Part shown: positions 16,154-24,854 of the stretch, piece by piece
Position numbering within the stretch: position 1 is the first letter of the stretch
Layout: each line of letters opens with the position of its first letter
Source of the DNA: Prosthecochloris sp.
GTDB lineage: Bacteria; Bacteroidota; Chlorobiia; Chlorobiales; Chlorobiaceae
Assembly: GCA_015482705.2 (NCBI GenBank)
Contig: JADMLA020000039.1
Span: 80,778-144,777, forward strand
Reading direction: 5' to 3'
Length of the DNA stretch: 64,000 bases
Notes under the pieces: model-generated
Told to the model about the DNA's origin: nothing
What the model saw: only the letters and a program-made list of their open reading frames with translations
The model's database searches: none
Translations under genes and position numbers: made by a program

Positions 16154-18086
16154 GCTGGAATCTCAGGTTCAGCGCTTTTTGTACTTTTTCGATGGTTGAA
16201 AAAACGTTTCTGAGGTTCTGCCGTTCAATTTTGTTAAGGGTTTCCGGTTTTATATAACGGCCCGAGGAAACATTGACAAGACCGTTGACAGCCCGTAAAC
16301 GCATCAGAAATTCGTATCCTGCCGCTGCTTCCGCCCCAAGCTCTTTCATACCAGGCACAAGAACCTGAAGACGCTTGAAACGCTCGACAGTGCTGAAATA
16401 TTCAGGAATCTTCTGTTCGTAGGCAAGAACCCTGGCGGCATCGGAAAGAGGCATCATAGCACGAGCCTTGATATCGAATTCATTTGCATGATCACGGCTT
16501 TTTTCAACCAGAAAATTGCGAAAAAAACCGAGAGGAGGAGGATTCTGCAAGGCATTTTTAGCGAAAAAACCAAGAAACCCCCGGTTTTTCGCTATAAGAT
16601 TGAAAATTTCCTGCTTCAGCTCAGCAGCGAGCTTTGCCTGGCCGAAAACAGGCCTGAAATCAAAAAAAATTGTCGAATGCATGACCGCTTTCGGTTCAGG
16701 CGTTACGATCCATCTGGAAAAATAACTTTTCCACACGGACAACGGCTGACACCACATCGGATTGCTTGCCATGACGTCTGCCGGACACGCTACAAAACCA
16801 CAATGCTGAAGGATACCGGTCACTTTTCCGCCGAGAGCCAGAAAATACTCATGAACCTCTTCTTTGTCTCCTGCTGCTGGTTCTGCATAAAGAATTGCAT
16901 TATCCTGATCGGTGCGCAATAGCTGTTCCTTGCGACCTTCGCTCCCAAGCGACAACCAGCAGAAATCCACATCAGGGCGTACGAATTCCATTTCCCTTTC
17001 AAGCTCTTTCAAGGAAAAGTCAATCGCTCTTGTGATGATTGCATCATTGATCTCCGTCACGATATTGGAAATGAAATGCACGGCCACTTCTTGCTCCATG
17101 TAGACTTGGAGAAGATTCTCCGTTATGTCTCTTTGTTCCTTGAGCTGATCACGATCCGAAGCCTGCATGATCGCTTTCATGATAACGGCGGGATTATTCC
17201 CTTCAGAAGTGATGATATCGTGCTCTGATATAATCCCTGTAACAGCACTGTCAGGTGAACCGTCCTCTGTCATGCAGAAATGACGCAACTTCGTTTTCAC
17301 CATGAGCATCACCATATCTGCAATGGTCTTACCACCGCTGATCGTATAGACCGGGCTGCTCATGATACTGCTTACCGGCTCTTCCTTGATCGAACCAGGC
17401 CTCGAAACAACTTTTTTAGTAAGATCGGTGTCGGTAATGATACCGAGGGGATGTTTTTGAGGAGAAACAATGATAATGGAACCGATATTTCGTTCTGACA
17501 TTATCCTTGCCGCTTCACGGATGGTAATATCCGGTGAACACGTGATTACGTCCGTAACGGGCTTTACCTCGAGTGTCTCATTCTGCAGAAAACTGTTACA
17601 TGACTGCTCCCTGTAGAGATGCTGCCCGATACCGAAAGCTTCGGTCAGCGTGTGTTCGATCTCTTCGACACTTTTTGCGAAAGCACCGGCAAAGAAAAGG
17701 GATACTCTGGGATTTGTCTCGAGAAGATGCCTGATTTTATCGACGGGAAGCTCGAACAGCAGACTTTCTTCAGCAACCTGCGCAGTCAACACATAGTCCT
17801 GATGGGCGAAGATGGCTCTTACACCGAAAATATCCCCCTCGTCGCAAAGATCAACAAGCACCTCCTTGCCGTCAACATTGTCGAACAGGCGTACTGCACC
17901 CTTCATCACCATGAAGGCATGCTTTTTTAAAGTATCACCCTTTCTAAAAAGAATTTCCCCTTCTTCATGGTAGGTAAGGGAAACCGACTCTGCCAGCTCC
18001 TGCAAAATATCAGGAGCGAGTTCGTCAAAAGGAGGATATTTTTGTAGATCCGCAACTACCCTTTCAACTATGGTATTTGAAGGCAT
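16134..18086 (-). CDS. cNMP-binding, CBS-pair and DUF294 nucleotidyltransferase-like protein
   Basis: A 650-aa signal-transduction protein. Residues 15-145 form a cyclic-nucleotide-binding domain, 175-300 a pair of CBS domains (ITDTDLTKK and IISEHDIIT), 340-480 a GlnD-like nucleotidyltransferase domain with GSEGRKEQ (381-388) and Asp393/Asp395, and the rest the DUF294 C-terminal helical domain. The layout suggests that ligand binding controls a nucleotidyl transfer, possibly to a protein. It is upstream of, and overlaps, the exonuclease gene. Target and ligand unknown. Confidence 0.9.
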   Translation of the reverse strand: MPSNTIVERVVADLQKYPPFDELAPDILQELAESVSLTYHEEGEILFRKGDTLKKHAFMVMKGAVRLFDNVDGKEVLVDLCDEGDIFGVRAIFAHQDYVLTAQVAEESLLFELPVDKIRHLLETNPRVSLFFAGAFAKSVEEIEHTLTEAFGIGQHLYREQSCNSFLQNETLEVKPVTDVITCSPDITIREAARIMSERNIGSIIIVSPQKHPLGIITDTDLTKKVVSRPGSIKEEPVSSIMSSPVYTISGGKTIADMVMLMVKTKLRHFCMTEDGSPDSAVTGIISEHDIITSEGNNPAVIMKAIMQASDRDQLKEQRDITENLLQVYMEQEVAVHFISNIVTEINDAIITRAIDFSLKELEREMEFVRPDVDFCWLSLGSEGRKEQLLRTDQDNAILYAEPAAGDKEEVHEYFLALGGKVTGILQHCGFVACPADVMASNPMWCQPLSVWKSYFSRWIVTPEPKAVMHSTIFFDFRPVFGQAKLAAELKQEIFNLIAKNRGFLGFFAKNALQNPPPLGFFRNFLVEKSRDHANEFDIKARAMMPLSDAARVLAYEQKIPEYFSTVERFKRLQVLVPGMKELGAEAAAGYEFLMRLRAVNGLVNVSSGRYIKPETLNKIERQNLRNVFSTIEKVQKALNLRFQLDYIRD

Positions 18087-18098
18087 ATACCGGTATGT

Positions 18099-19100
18099 TT
18101 AAAGCAACCCTTCTTCTTTATACCAATTGAAAGCACGCCGTATACTCTGCTCGATAGGTTCTGTTCTCATATCGAGCTCACGAATGGCCTTCTCTGAAGA
18201 GAAATATAAGAACTCTGAAGCCACTCTGAACATTGTGGGGTTAAAAAGCTTGGAAACTCGGTTTTTGAAGTGCAGCATTACCAGTAAAGCATGCAGGAAT
18301 TTTGTAACGAAAAACGGAAGGGGTACCATGAACATCGGTCTACCGGTAACCCGAGAGATTATATTCGCCAGCTCCTTGTACGTAACATTATCCCCGCCGA
18401 GGATGTAACGCTCTCCGGTACGACCTACCTCCATTGCACGAACTACTGCCTCGACAACAATCTCAACGTCGACGACACAAACGCCCCCAAGAGGGTAGAA
18501 CGGCATTTTTTTATGATACGCGTCTTTTATGAGGCGACCGGCATTGAAGTTGACATCGCCCGCCCCGAATACATAAGCCGGATTGACGATAACACAATCG
18601 AGCCCTTTTTCTACGGCTTTTTTGACCTCGATTTCAGCTTGCCTTTTTGTTTCAGCATAGTACAAGCCAACCTTATCGAAATTCCACTCCGATGATTCAT
18701 TGCAGGGAGGATCGTTCTTTTTGGAAATCCCGACAGCGGTTATGGAACTGACATGAACGACTCTGCCGACCTGCTTGTTGAGAGCGGCCTGCATGACATT
18801 GCGGGTTCCATCGACATTAATGGAACGGAGAAGGCCTACTTTACCGTTTGACCCGCCCATATAGGTATATCCCGCCGAATGATACACCTGATCCATACCT
18901 TCAAATGCATCTTGAAGGGAATCCACATTCGTAATGTCGCCTTCCACTATATGAACCTTGCCTGCAACGTCCGAAAAGAGTTCAAGATTTGAACCCTTCC
19001 GAACGAGGGCATATACTTCATCACCGCCAGAAAGCAGCTTTCGTACAAGACGTGAACCAATAAAACCGGTAGCACCGGTCACCAATATTTTTCGTGACAC
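18099..19100 (-). CDS. NAD(P)-dependent epimerase/reductase, extended SDR
   Basis: A 333-aa extended short-chain dehydrogenase, of the dihydroflavonol-4-reductase/sterol-dehydrogenase-like group: nucleotide motif TGATGFIGS near the N-terminus and the catalytic YAETK. The hydrophobic stretch FLHALLVML near residue 270 may touch the membrane. It follows the lipoprotein gene with no gap and precedes the cNMP/CBS gene by 12 nt, so the four genes from 19685 to 15443 are probably one operon. Substrate unknown. Confidence 0.88.
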   Translation of the reverse strand: MSRKILVTGATGFIGSRLVRKLLSGGDEVYALVRKGSNLELFSDVAGKVHIVEGDITNVDSLQDAFEGMDQVYHSAGYTYMGGSNGKVGLLRSINVDGTRNVMQAALNKQVGRVVHVSSITAVGISKKNDPPCNESSEWNFDKVGLYYAETKRQAEIEVKKAVEKGLDCVIVNPAYVFGAGDVNFNAGRLIKDAYHKKMPFYPLGGVCVVDVEIVVEAVVRAMEVGRTGERYILGGDNVTYKELANIISRVTGRPMFMVPLPFFVTKFLHALLVMLHFKNRVSKLFNPTMFRVASEFLYFSSEKAIRELDMRTEPIEQSIRRAFNWYKEEGLL

Positions 19101-19685
19101 TTACTCGGCAGACTCCGTTGTTTCAGAAAGCACAGTCTCTTCAGATACATCGGCTGTTTGAGAAACAGTATCTTCCTCAGCCTGAGCAGAAACTACCGGG
19201 GCTTCTTCAGCTCCTAATTCGTCAAGCTGATCGGCAAGATCGTAGAATTTTTCTTGAATAGCCTCGTTTTCTCCTGCAAGCTCTTCGAAACGTTCACGAT
19301 TTTCTTCCAGAAGTTCTTTGATAAGGCTCATGCTGTACTCAAGAGGAGCTCCACCGAGTTTTTCCTGATAACCCGCAACAGCATCGTATATGCCATTCAT
19401 CTCGTCAATATTCTCTTTCAGCATTGAAAATTCACTTCCGTATTGACTTACCAGCTTATCGAGTCCCTCGCTGTACTCCCATTTCAGATCTTCCTTCAAT
19501 CCGTCAAGAACACCTTGCTGCTCCATTGTTACAGCTTTCAGAGCCGTTAACTCATCGCTTATTTCTGCCATGGTTTGCTCGATTTCACTCCTCAACCCCT
19601 CTTTTTCCCCGCTTCCGCAGGCTGCGAGACTGACGAACAGAAGGAGAACGCATACCTGTTTTAGAAATGTGATAGACTGCTTCAT
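19101..19685 (-). CDS. Coiled-coil lipoprotein
   Basis: A 194-aa lipoprotein with lipobox LAAC (Cys23), then a long Glu/Leu-rich helix (about 30-155) with heptad character, ending in a Glu/Val/Thr-rich tail. No known domain recognised. Its stop abuts the SDR start. Likely a periplasm-facing structural protein. Confidence 0.75.
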   Translation of the reverse strand: MKQSITFLKQVCVLLLFVSLAACGSGEKEGLRSEIEQTMAEISDELTALKAVTMEQQGVLDGLKEDLKWEYSEGLDKLVSQYGSEFSMLKENIDEMNGIYDAVAGYQEKLGGAPLEYSMSLIKELLEENRERFEELAGENEAIQEKFYDLADQLDELGAEEAPVVSAQAEEDTVSQTADVSEETVLSETTESAE

Positions 19686-19773
19686 ATTTCACCTGTTTTT
19701 TTATGTTAAGGGTACTTGCACGAGCTGTTCCGCACCCATGATTATGACAAAGTAACTTGCTTTTTCTACGGGG

Positions 19774-20784
19774 TCAATCGGCGCTCAGCTCACCATCGAT
19801 GATCTGCTTGCGGATTCCCTCGACTCTCACGTGAACATCATCTCCGATCAATTGCGCATTGTTTTCATTGTACACATAATCGGTGTAACGACCATTCAAT
19901 CCATAAACATTCATCCGTCCTCCTCGAAACGTTCCCGACTGGACCTGCTCAATTGTCGTAAAGACGGTTCGATCGATCGCTTTCGTGATACTGGTCAGAA
20001 CATATCCTGGAGCGAGATCACCCTGATCCCGATCCGTCCCGATAACCAGATTACCTGTCTCACGGGCAGCTTCAACTACGCCGACGCCACTCAAACCTGC
20101 AGCCTGATAGATGATATCGACCCCCCTGGCATACTGACCGAGCGCCAATTCCTTGCCTTTGGCCGGATTCGCAAAGGCACTGCCCGTCATACCGATATAC
20201 CCAGAAATGACAATAATATCAGGGTTCACATATTTCGCACCGGCTGCGTAGCCATTTTCAAACCGTTTGATGATATTCGACTCCATCCCTCCGATGAATC
20301 CTATTGACCCGGTTTTCGTTGACAAACCGGCAAGTGCCCCGGCCAGAAAAGATCCTCGTTTATCTTCAAATGCAATCCCGGAAAGATTCTGAGGAATCAT
20401 CGCACCTTTTTTCGGCTGATAGTCGATACAGGCAAAATACTTATCAGGAAACTCTTCAGCCATCTCAGAGATATCTTCACTGAAAAGAAGTCCCACGCCA
20501 AAAATCACCTTGACCGAAGGATCGGCTGCCAGTTGCCTCAATGCAGCTTCCCTGTCAGCACCTTCGCCCGAAGGCTCTATAAAAACAATATCCACACCGA
20601 GTGAATCCCTTGACATTTCAAGACCATTATATGCTACATCGTTAAAAGATTTATCGCCTCTCCCACCAACGTCAAAAACCATACCGACGGTCATGTTGCC
20701 GGAAACATCATGAGGAGGAGCTTGCGATGAGCAACCCGCAAGAAGCATTATCACCATGCCGAGTAACGAGAACGAATATTTCAT
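19774..20784 (-). CDS. BMP-family substrate-binding lipoprotein
   Basis: A 336-aa basic-membrane-protein (PnrA/BmpA-type) periplasmic binding protein. It has lipobox LLAGC (Cys18), then GMVFDVGGRGDKSFNDVAYNG, the family signature, and SIGFIGGMES mid-protein. Relatives bind purine nucleosides for an ABC importer. No ATPase or permease gene is next to it, so it either uses a distant transporter or senses a ligand. It is followed after 88 nt by the coiled-coil lipoprotein on the same strand. Confidence 0.9.
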   Translation of the reverse strand: MKYSFSLLGMVIMLLAGCSSQAPPHDVSGNMTVGMVFDVGGRGDKSFNDVAYNGLEMSRDSLGVDIVFIEPSGEGADREAALRQLAADPSVKVIFGVGLLFSEDISEMAEEFPDKYFACIDYQPKKGAMIPQNLSGIAFEDKRGSFLAGALAGLSTKTGSIGFIGGMESNIIKRFENGYAAGAKYVNPDIIVISGYIGMTGSAFANPAKGKELALGQYARGVDIIYQAAGLSGVGVVEAARETGNLVIGTDRDQGDLAPGYVLTSITKAIDRTVFTTIEQVQSGTFRGGRMNVYGLNGRYTDYVYNENNAQLIGDDVHVRVEGIRKQIIDGELSAD

Positions 20785-21112
20785 ATGGCAATGTTTAACG
20801 CTTGTGTGAATAGAAATAATTAAAGGTATAACCCAAATAGAGAAACTACCCTAAACGTCCAAAAAAGTCAGGTCGATTTGAAACATTCAATGCCCGGTTC
20901 AGGTAGAAATTACAGAGGCTTAACATAAGAAAAACTTGGCCTTTTTAAAAGTGATAACACAAGTTGAAACAATTACCAGCCACAGACAAAAGAGGCTCGC
21001 TATGGAAAAAATAAACCCGATATGTTACGATTATGGAAGCACTCTATCCAAGTAATCAATGAAGTAATTAGTATATTGAAAAATATCGGTTGATACTCTT
21101 TACTCCTTTCTT
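20785..21112. other. Intergenic gap with a possible 17-codon leader ORF
   Basis: A 328-nt space between divergent genes. The only structure seen is a short plus-strand frame, 21002-21055, ATG to TAA, coding MEKINPICYDYGSTLSK, with AGAGG six nt before its ATG; it ends 57 nt before the CHAD gene. It could be a leader peptide or chance. Confidence 0.25.
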
Positions 21113-22669
21113 ATGAATACAAGCCTTGACCCTCTTTTTTTCTTCGTTTCAGATACCTTTGACCTTCCTCTGCTCTTCAAAGGCAAACATATTCCGTTCT
21201 CTTTACAGGCAGCCCCCCAAAAAAACGAAACGATTCGTTTTTTCGACACTTTCGATTGGAAAGGTTGGAGCCAAAAAAAAGCAATCGTTCACTACGGTTC
21301 CCGACTTCGTATTGTGGAAATAAAAAATGGCAGGGAATTGGGTTCTGCTTCACTAAGAAAAAAACCGCAGAATTTTTTTGCTGGAAATATCGCTGAAAAG
21401 ACAATAGCCTCGAGACTACTCGATATTTCAAAGCTCAGAGCTTTCATCTGCTTCGGAACGGTCGAAACCGAAGTGAAGAGATGGCGGGTTCTCGATGAAA
21501 ACCAGAAAACCGTCGCATCAATCGAACTGCGCTCGATACAGTCGAACTCCGAAGAGCCTGCAACAATCGCTCTCAAGCTTTCCCCGATAAGAGGTTATGG
21601 GAAAGAACTTGAAACTATCGCAGAGCGGCTTCAACAAAGTTCCGATTATAAAGAAAAATCCAATTTTCTCGACTTTTACACAGCGGTACTTGCTGCAACG
21701 GGAACTACCCCGGCATACTATTCGCCCAAGCCCTCTCTCAAGCTAAAACCCGGCAACACCATCCATGAGTCAGCGAGACAATTACTGCTTTCAACGCTCG
21801 AGGTCATTCATATCAACGAGCAATGGATCCCCCAAAACATCGACACAGAATTTTTGCACGACTACCGTGTCGCCATCCGCAGAACACGTTCGATCCTTGC
21901 TCAGTTAAAAGGAATTTTTCCACATGAAGAGCTTTATCGTTACAAGCAGGCATTCCGAGAACTCGGAAAAAGAACCAACAATCTTCGAGACCAGGACGTT
22001 TACCTGATTCAGGCCAAAAAGTTCAAAGACCTTCTCCCTGTCACCATGCGTGACTCCCTCGATCCATTTTTCGCAGACCTTCGGAATCGTCACAGAAAAG
22101 AGTTGAGAAATTTCTCACGATATCTTGGTTCCGAAAAGTACCGGCATTTTATGAAGGAATGGGAATCGTTTCTAAAAAATGAAACATTACCGGATTCAAA
22201 AACCACCCCTGATGCAGAAAAGAAAACTTCGGAAGTTGCCGTGTCGACAATACAAAAGGCATGGAAAAAAGTCATCCGTCACGGCAGGAGCGTCAGCCGG
22301 ATCGCAACCGATACAGAACTTCACGCTTTACGCCTCGACTGTAAAAAGCTGCGTTATCTACTGGAATTTTATGCGTCTCTCTTTCCTGCCAAGACGCTTT
22401 TGAACATTGTTCGTCAGCTAAAAACACTACAGGACAATCTTGGAACGTTTGTCGACCTGTCAGTACAACAAAACTATCTCAACGACTATCTTTCACACCT
22501 CGAGTCCACAACCCACAACATTCCTTTTGCCGCTTCGCTCGGCGGACTGGTAACTGCATTGCATCACGAACGAGAAAATGTTCGTTCACATTTTCATAGT
22601 GCTTTCGACGTTTTTGACAAACCTGAAACCGAAGCCCTTTTCAACCAGTTGCTCAACAAATACCGCTGA
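21113..22669 (+). CDS. CHAD-domain protein
   Basis: A 518-aa protein whose C-terminal part (about 215-515) is a CHAD domain: a helical bundle with conserved basic/His residues, for example HDYRVAIRRTRS (first repeat) and LHALRLDCKKLRYLLEF (second repeat). CHAD domains bind polyphosphate. The N-terminal 200 residues are not recognised; they could be a worn CYTH-type domain, but the ExExK motif is not seen. One base separates its stop from the ParA-like gene, so the two are co-translated. Confidence 0.85.
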   Translation: MNTSLDPLFFFVSDTFDLPLLFKGKHIPFSLQAAPQKNETIRFFDTFDWKGWSQKKAIVHYGSRLRIVEIKNGRELGSASLRKKPQNFFAGNIAEKTIASRLLDISKLRAFICFGTVETEVKRWRVLDENQKTVASIELRSIQSNSEEPATIALKLSPIRGYGKELETIAERLQQSSDYKEKSNFLDFYTAVLAATGTTPAYYSPKPSLKLKPGNTIHESARQLLLSTLEVIHINEQWIPQNIDTEFLHDYRVAIRRTRSILAQLKGIFPHEELYRYKQAFRELGKRTNNLRDQDVYLIQAKKFKDLLPVTMRDSLDPFFADLRNRHRKELRNFSRYLGSEKYRHFMKEWESFLKNETLPDSKTTPDAEKKTSEVAVSTIQKAWKKVIRHGRSVSRIATDTELHALRLDCKKLRYLLEFYASLFPAKTLLNIVRQLKTLQDNLGTFVDLSVQQNYLNDYLSHLESTTHNIPFAASLGGLVTALHHERENVRSHFHSAFDVFDKPETEALFNQLLNKYR

Positions 22670-22670
22670 C

Positions 22671-23414
22671 ATGAAAACCATTGCACTCTACAGCATCAAG
22701 GGAGGTGTAGGAAAAACCGCATCTGCAGTCAATCTGGCGTATCTTTCTTCTCTTGCCGCCCCCCCAACGCTTATCTGCGATCTTGATCCGCAAGGGGCGA
22801 GTTCATTCTACTTCCGAATCGTTCCGAACAAAAAATACTCGAGCAAAAAATTTCTCAAGGGAAATAAAAAAATCTATGATAACATCAAAGGTACGGACTA
22901 CGACAATCTCGACCTTTTACCAGCAGATTTTTCATACCGGAATCTGGACATTGAACTGCAGGAGGAAAAAAAACCTCAAAAGAAACTGAAAAGTAACATC
23001 CAGGAACTCAACACCGAATACCCTTACATCTTTTTCGATTGCCCGCCGAACCTCACCCTTTTATCTGAAAGCGTCTTTACAGCTTCGGACTTCATTCTCG
23101 TTCCGCTCATCCCGACAACCCTTTCGCTGAGAACTTTTGAACAGTTGCTTGCTTTCTTTAAAACAAACAAACTCGACACCTCGAAAATCAGAGGTTTTTT
23201 CACCATGTTCGAACGCCGTAAGGCCATGCACCGGGATATTGTCGAGGAATACTGTGGAAAAAAGCGTTTCCTCAATCGGATCATTCCATACAACTCGGAA
23301 GTTGAGAAAATGGGCATCTATCGAGCACCTCTCAACGCTGTCAGGCCGAATGCTCCGGCGGCAATAGCCTATAAAGAGTTATGGGAAGAGTTATCGAACG
23401 AAATTGACCGGTAA
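22671..23414 (+). CDS. ParA-family ATPase
   Basis: A 247-aa P-loop ATPase of the ParA/Soj/MinD class. The deviant Walker A is KGGVGKT (residues 10-16), the Walker A' Asp is in LICDLDPQG, and YIFFDCPPNL follows. No ParB or parS is next to it, so it is an orphan ParA, often used to place cargo rather than segregate DNA. The coupling to a CHAD protein suggests polyphosphate-granule positioning, but that is inference. The start at 22671 is chosen because it begins just before the P-loop and directly after the CHAD stop. Confidence 0.9.
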   Translation: MKTIALYSIKGGVGKTASAVNLAYLSSLAAPPTLICDLDPQGASSFYFRIVPNKKYSSKKFLKGNKKIYDNIKGTDYDNLDLLPADFSYRNLDIELQEEKKPQKKLKSNIQELNTEYPYIFFDCPPNLTLLSESVFTASDFILVPLIPTTLSLRTFEQLLAFFKTNKLDTSKIRGFFTMFERRKAMHRDIVEEYCGKKRFLNRIIPYNSEVEKMGIYRAPLNAVRPNAPAAIAYKELWEELSNEIDR

Positions 23415-23449
23415 TGCATCATAACGACAACTATAGGCCAATCCATCAT

Positions 23450-23478
23450 TTGTAATCATTGATCTTTTTCTATACATT
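23450..23478 (+). promoter_or_regulatory. Putative promoter of tRNA-Cys
   Basis: TTGTAA (23450-23455), a 17-nt spacer and TACATT (23473-23478), ending 17 nt before the mature tRNA 5' end. The -35 hexamer is identical to that proposed for soxJ. Confidence 0.5.
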
Positions 23479-23495
23479 ATCTTCCCTATGAACAA

Positions 23496-23566
23496 GGCGA
23501 AGTGGCCGAGTGGCTAGGCAGAGGTCTGCAAAACCTTTTACAGCGGTTCGAATCCGCTCTTCGCCT
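23496..23566 (+). tRNA. tRNA-Cys (GCA)
   Basis: A 71-nt cloverleaf. The acceptor stem GGCGAAG pairs with CTTCGCC, the anticodon stem-loop AGGTCTGCAAAACCT carries anticodon GCA, and the T arm is GCGGTTCGAATCCGC. The discriminator is U and CCA is not encoded. A promoter lies upstream and a strong terminator downstream. Confidence 0.95.
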
Positions 23567-23575
23567 CAAACATGA

Positions 23576-23611
23576 AAGAGGCTGTCCTTTTGAGACAGCC
23601 TCTTGTATTTT
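23576..23611 (+). terminator. Terminator of tRNA-Cys (GAGGCTGTC palindrome family)
   Basis: An 11-bp perfect stem AAGAGGCTGTC / GACAGCCTCTT (23576-23586 and 23594-23604), 7-nt loop, then GTATTTTTTT. Its core is the reverse complement of the TGTCTCAAA type seen at 14212. Confidence 0.9.
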
Positions 23612-23723
23612 TTTGGGGACATTCGTTTTCAAAGCATCGATTCAAGAGGATGGTTTGCCCTCTTTCTCTCCGTTATCCTCGGGTATGACATCGGGGAATT
23701 TTGGGTACTGACTGACAATCATG

Positions 23724-23755
23724 AGGCTTTCTCACATCTGTTTCTGAGACAGCCT
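23724..23755. repeat. Degenerate copy of the GGCTGTCTCA palindrome
   Basis: Arms AGGCTTTCTCA (23724-23734) and TGAGACAGCCT (23745-23755) pair with a single mismatch around a 10-nt loop. It lies 40 nt beyond the DUF2939 stop and 120 nt from the tRNA terminator copy. There is no T-run on either side, so termination here would be weak. The 180 nt between the tRNA terminator and DUF2939 hold nothing else. Confidence 0.6.
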
Positions 23756-23794
23756 GTTTCTTATTCTATACCTCCATGTTCATCCTCCGCTCTT

Positions 23795-24334
23795 TCATAA
23801 CATCGGAAACAGTATGTCCGAAAGCTTCCATCCCATCCCCCTGCGGCTGAAAACAAATTTCACCTCCTTTCCCAACTCATTCTCCGGAAGAGTAACCACA
23901 AATTCATCGAACGATTCATAAGACATGACAGCATCGGTAAAAGGCTCCTGCGATTGTTGATTCGTAGAAGAACGACCATCTTCCTCAATCACGAACTGTT
24001 GACTCTCCATCATCCGCGTAATACCGGCCGGAGTAACAATAGCGTCAATCATTCTTTCCACCACCATACCGCCCAAAGCCGCCCCAAAAGCAGCGAACTG
24101 GTCATCTTCATCCATATCTTCCGACAACATGCCATTCAAGATGTCCGCATTGAGACGGTCTTTCAGGTTCTGCCGTAAAACAGGAAAATCGACATGTTCG
24201 GATAACGCATCAGCATCATTGCTCTTTACGGCTGCCTCTATCTGGTTGACAGTGATATAGGGTGTAGCGAACAGATACAGCAGCAGAAAAACAAGGACAG
24301 CAACAACCGCGGTAATAATTTTTGAATTTTTCAT
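23795..24334 (-). CDS. DUF2939-like membrane-anchored protein
   Basis: A 179-aa protein with one N-terminal membrane segment (about 6-25), then the ATPYITVNQIEAAVKSND stretch typical of DUF2939 proteins, in which a small repeat counts a substrate-like helix. The rest is soluble and probably periplasmic. Function unknown. Monocistronic, with the degenerate palindrome downstream. Confidence 0.75.
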   Translation of the reverse strand: MKNSKIITAVVAVLVFLLLYLFATPYITVNQIEAAVKSNDADALSEHVDFPVLRQNLKDRLNADILNGMLSEDMDEDDQFAAFGAALGGMVVERMIDAIVTPAGITRMMESQQFVIEEDGRSSTNQQSQEPFTDAVMSYESFDEFVVTLPENELGKEVKFVFSRRGMGWKLSDILFPML

Positions 24335-24423
24335 TTTTAGTGAGGCTTAACTTTTTTACCCTGAAAATGCATTTTTATCACCCGACAATTCCGCTTTATA
24401 AAACATAAATAGCAAAGAACTGT

Positions 24424-24780
24424 TTATGGGCAAGCCTGTGCAATCATGACCGTCACACGTTTTTCGCTCACCTCTTCAAGACCGCCGCGCAGCTTGATAT
24501 GCCTCCTGTATTTGCCCTTTCCTTCCAGGATTGCATCCGGATCGTGAAATGATGCTCCGTGACTAAATTCTACGGAGACATGCTCCTTGTAGACAAAAAT
24601 ACCCCCTGTCAGTTCCCTGTCTTTCAGAAAAACTATCCCTCCGTATTTAACTGCTTCCGAAAGATCCGGACATGTTTTCAGAAAAAGGGATCGAACTCCG
24701 GCCACAATGTCGTGAAACTCAAAAGAATGCTTTTGTATATCATGCATGTGCGCTTCGACACTACCTTTAGATTGCACCAT
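24424..24780 (-). CDS. DUF1801 (YdhG-like) protein
   Basis: A 118-aa protein of the DUF1801 fold: FHDIVAGVRSLFLKTCPDLSEAVKYGG, then a small beta-sheet part with VSVEFSHGA and a closing RHIKLRG. Members resemble frataxin in shape and are suggested to bind ligands or iron; no role is proven. ATG at 24780 is preferred to a TTG at 24840 that adds 20 unrelated residues. It precedes the next methyltransferase tail by 75 nt on the same strand. Confidence 0.72.
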   Translation of the reverse strand: MVQSKGSVEAHMHDIQKHSFEFHDIVAGVRSLFLKTCPDLSEAVKYGGIVFLKDRELTGGIFVYKEHVSVEFSHGASFHDPDAILEGKGKYRRHIKLRGGLEEVSEKRVTVMIAQACP

Positions 24781-24854
24781 GTTCTTTGTTTCTTTAGGTG
24801 AGTTAAAAAAAACGGCGTCCGGCGAACGACTTGAGCTCAAGGCGGGCCAAAATG

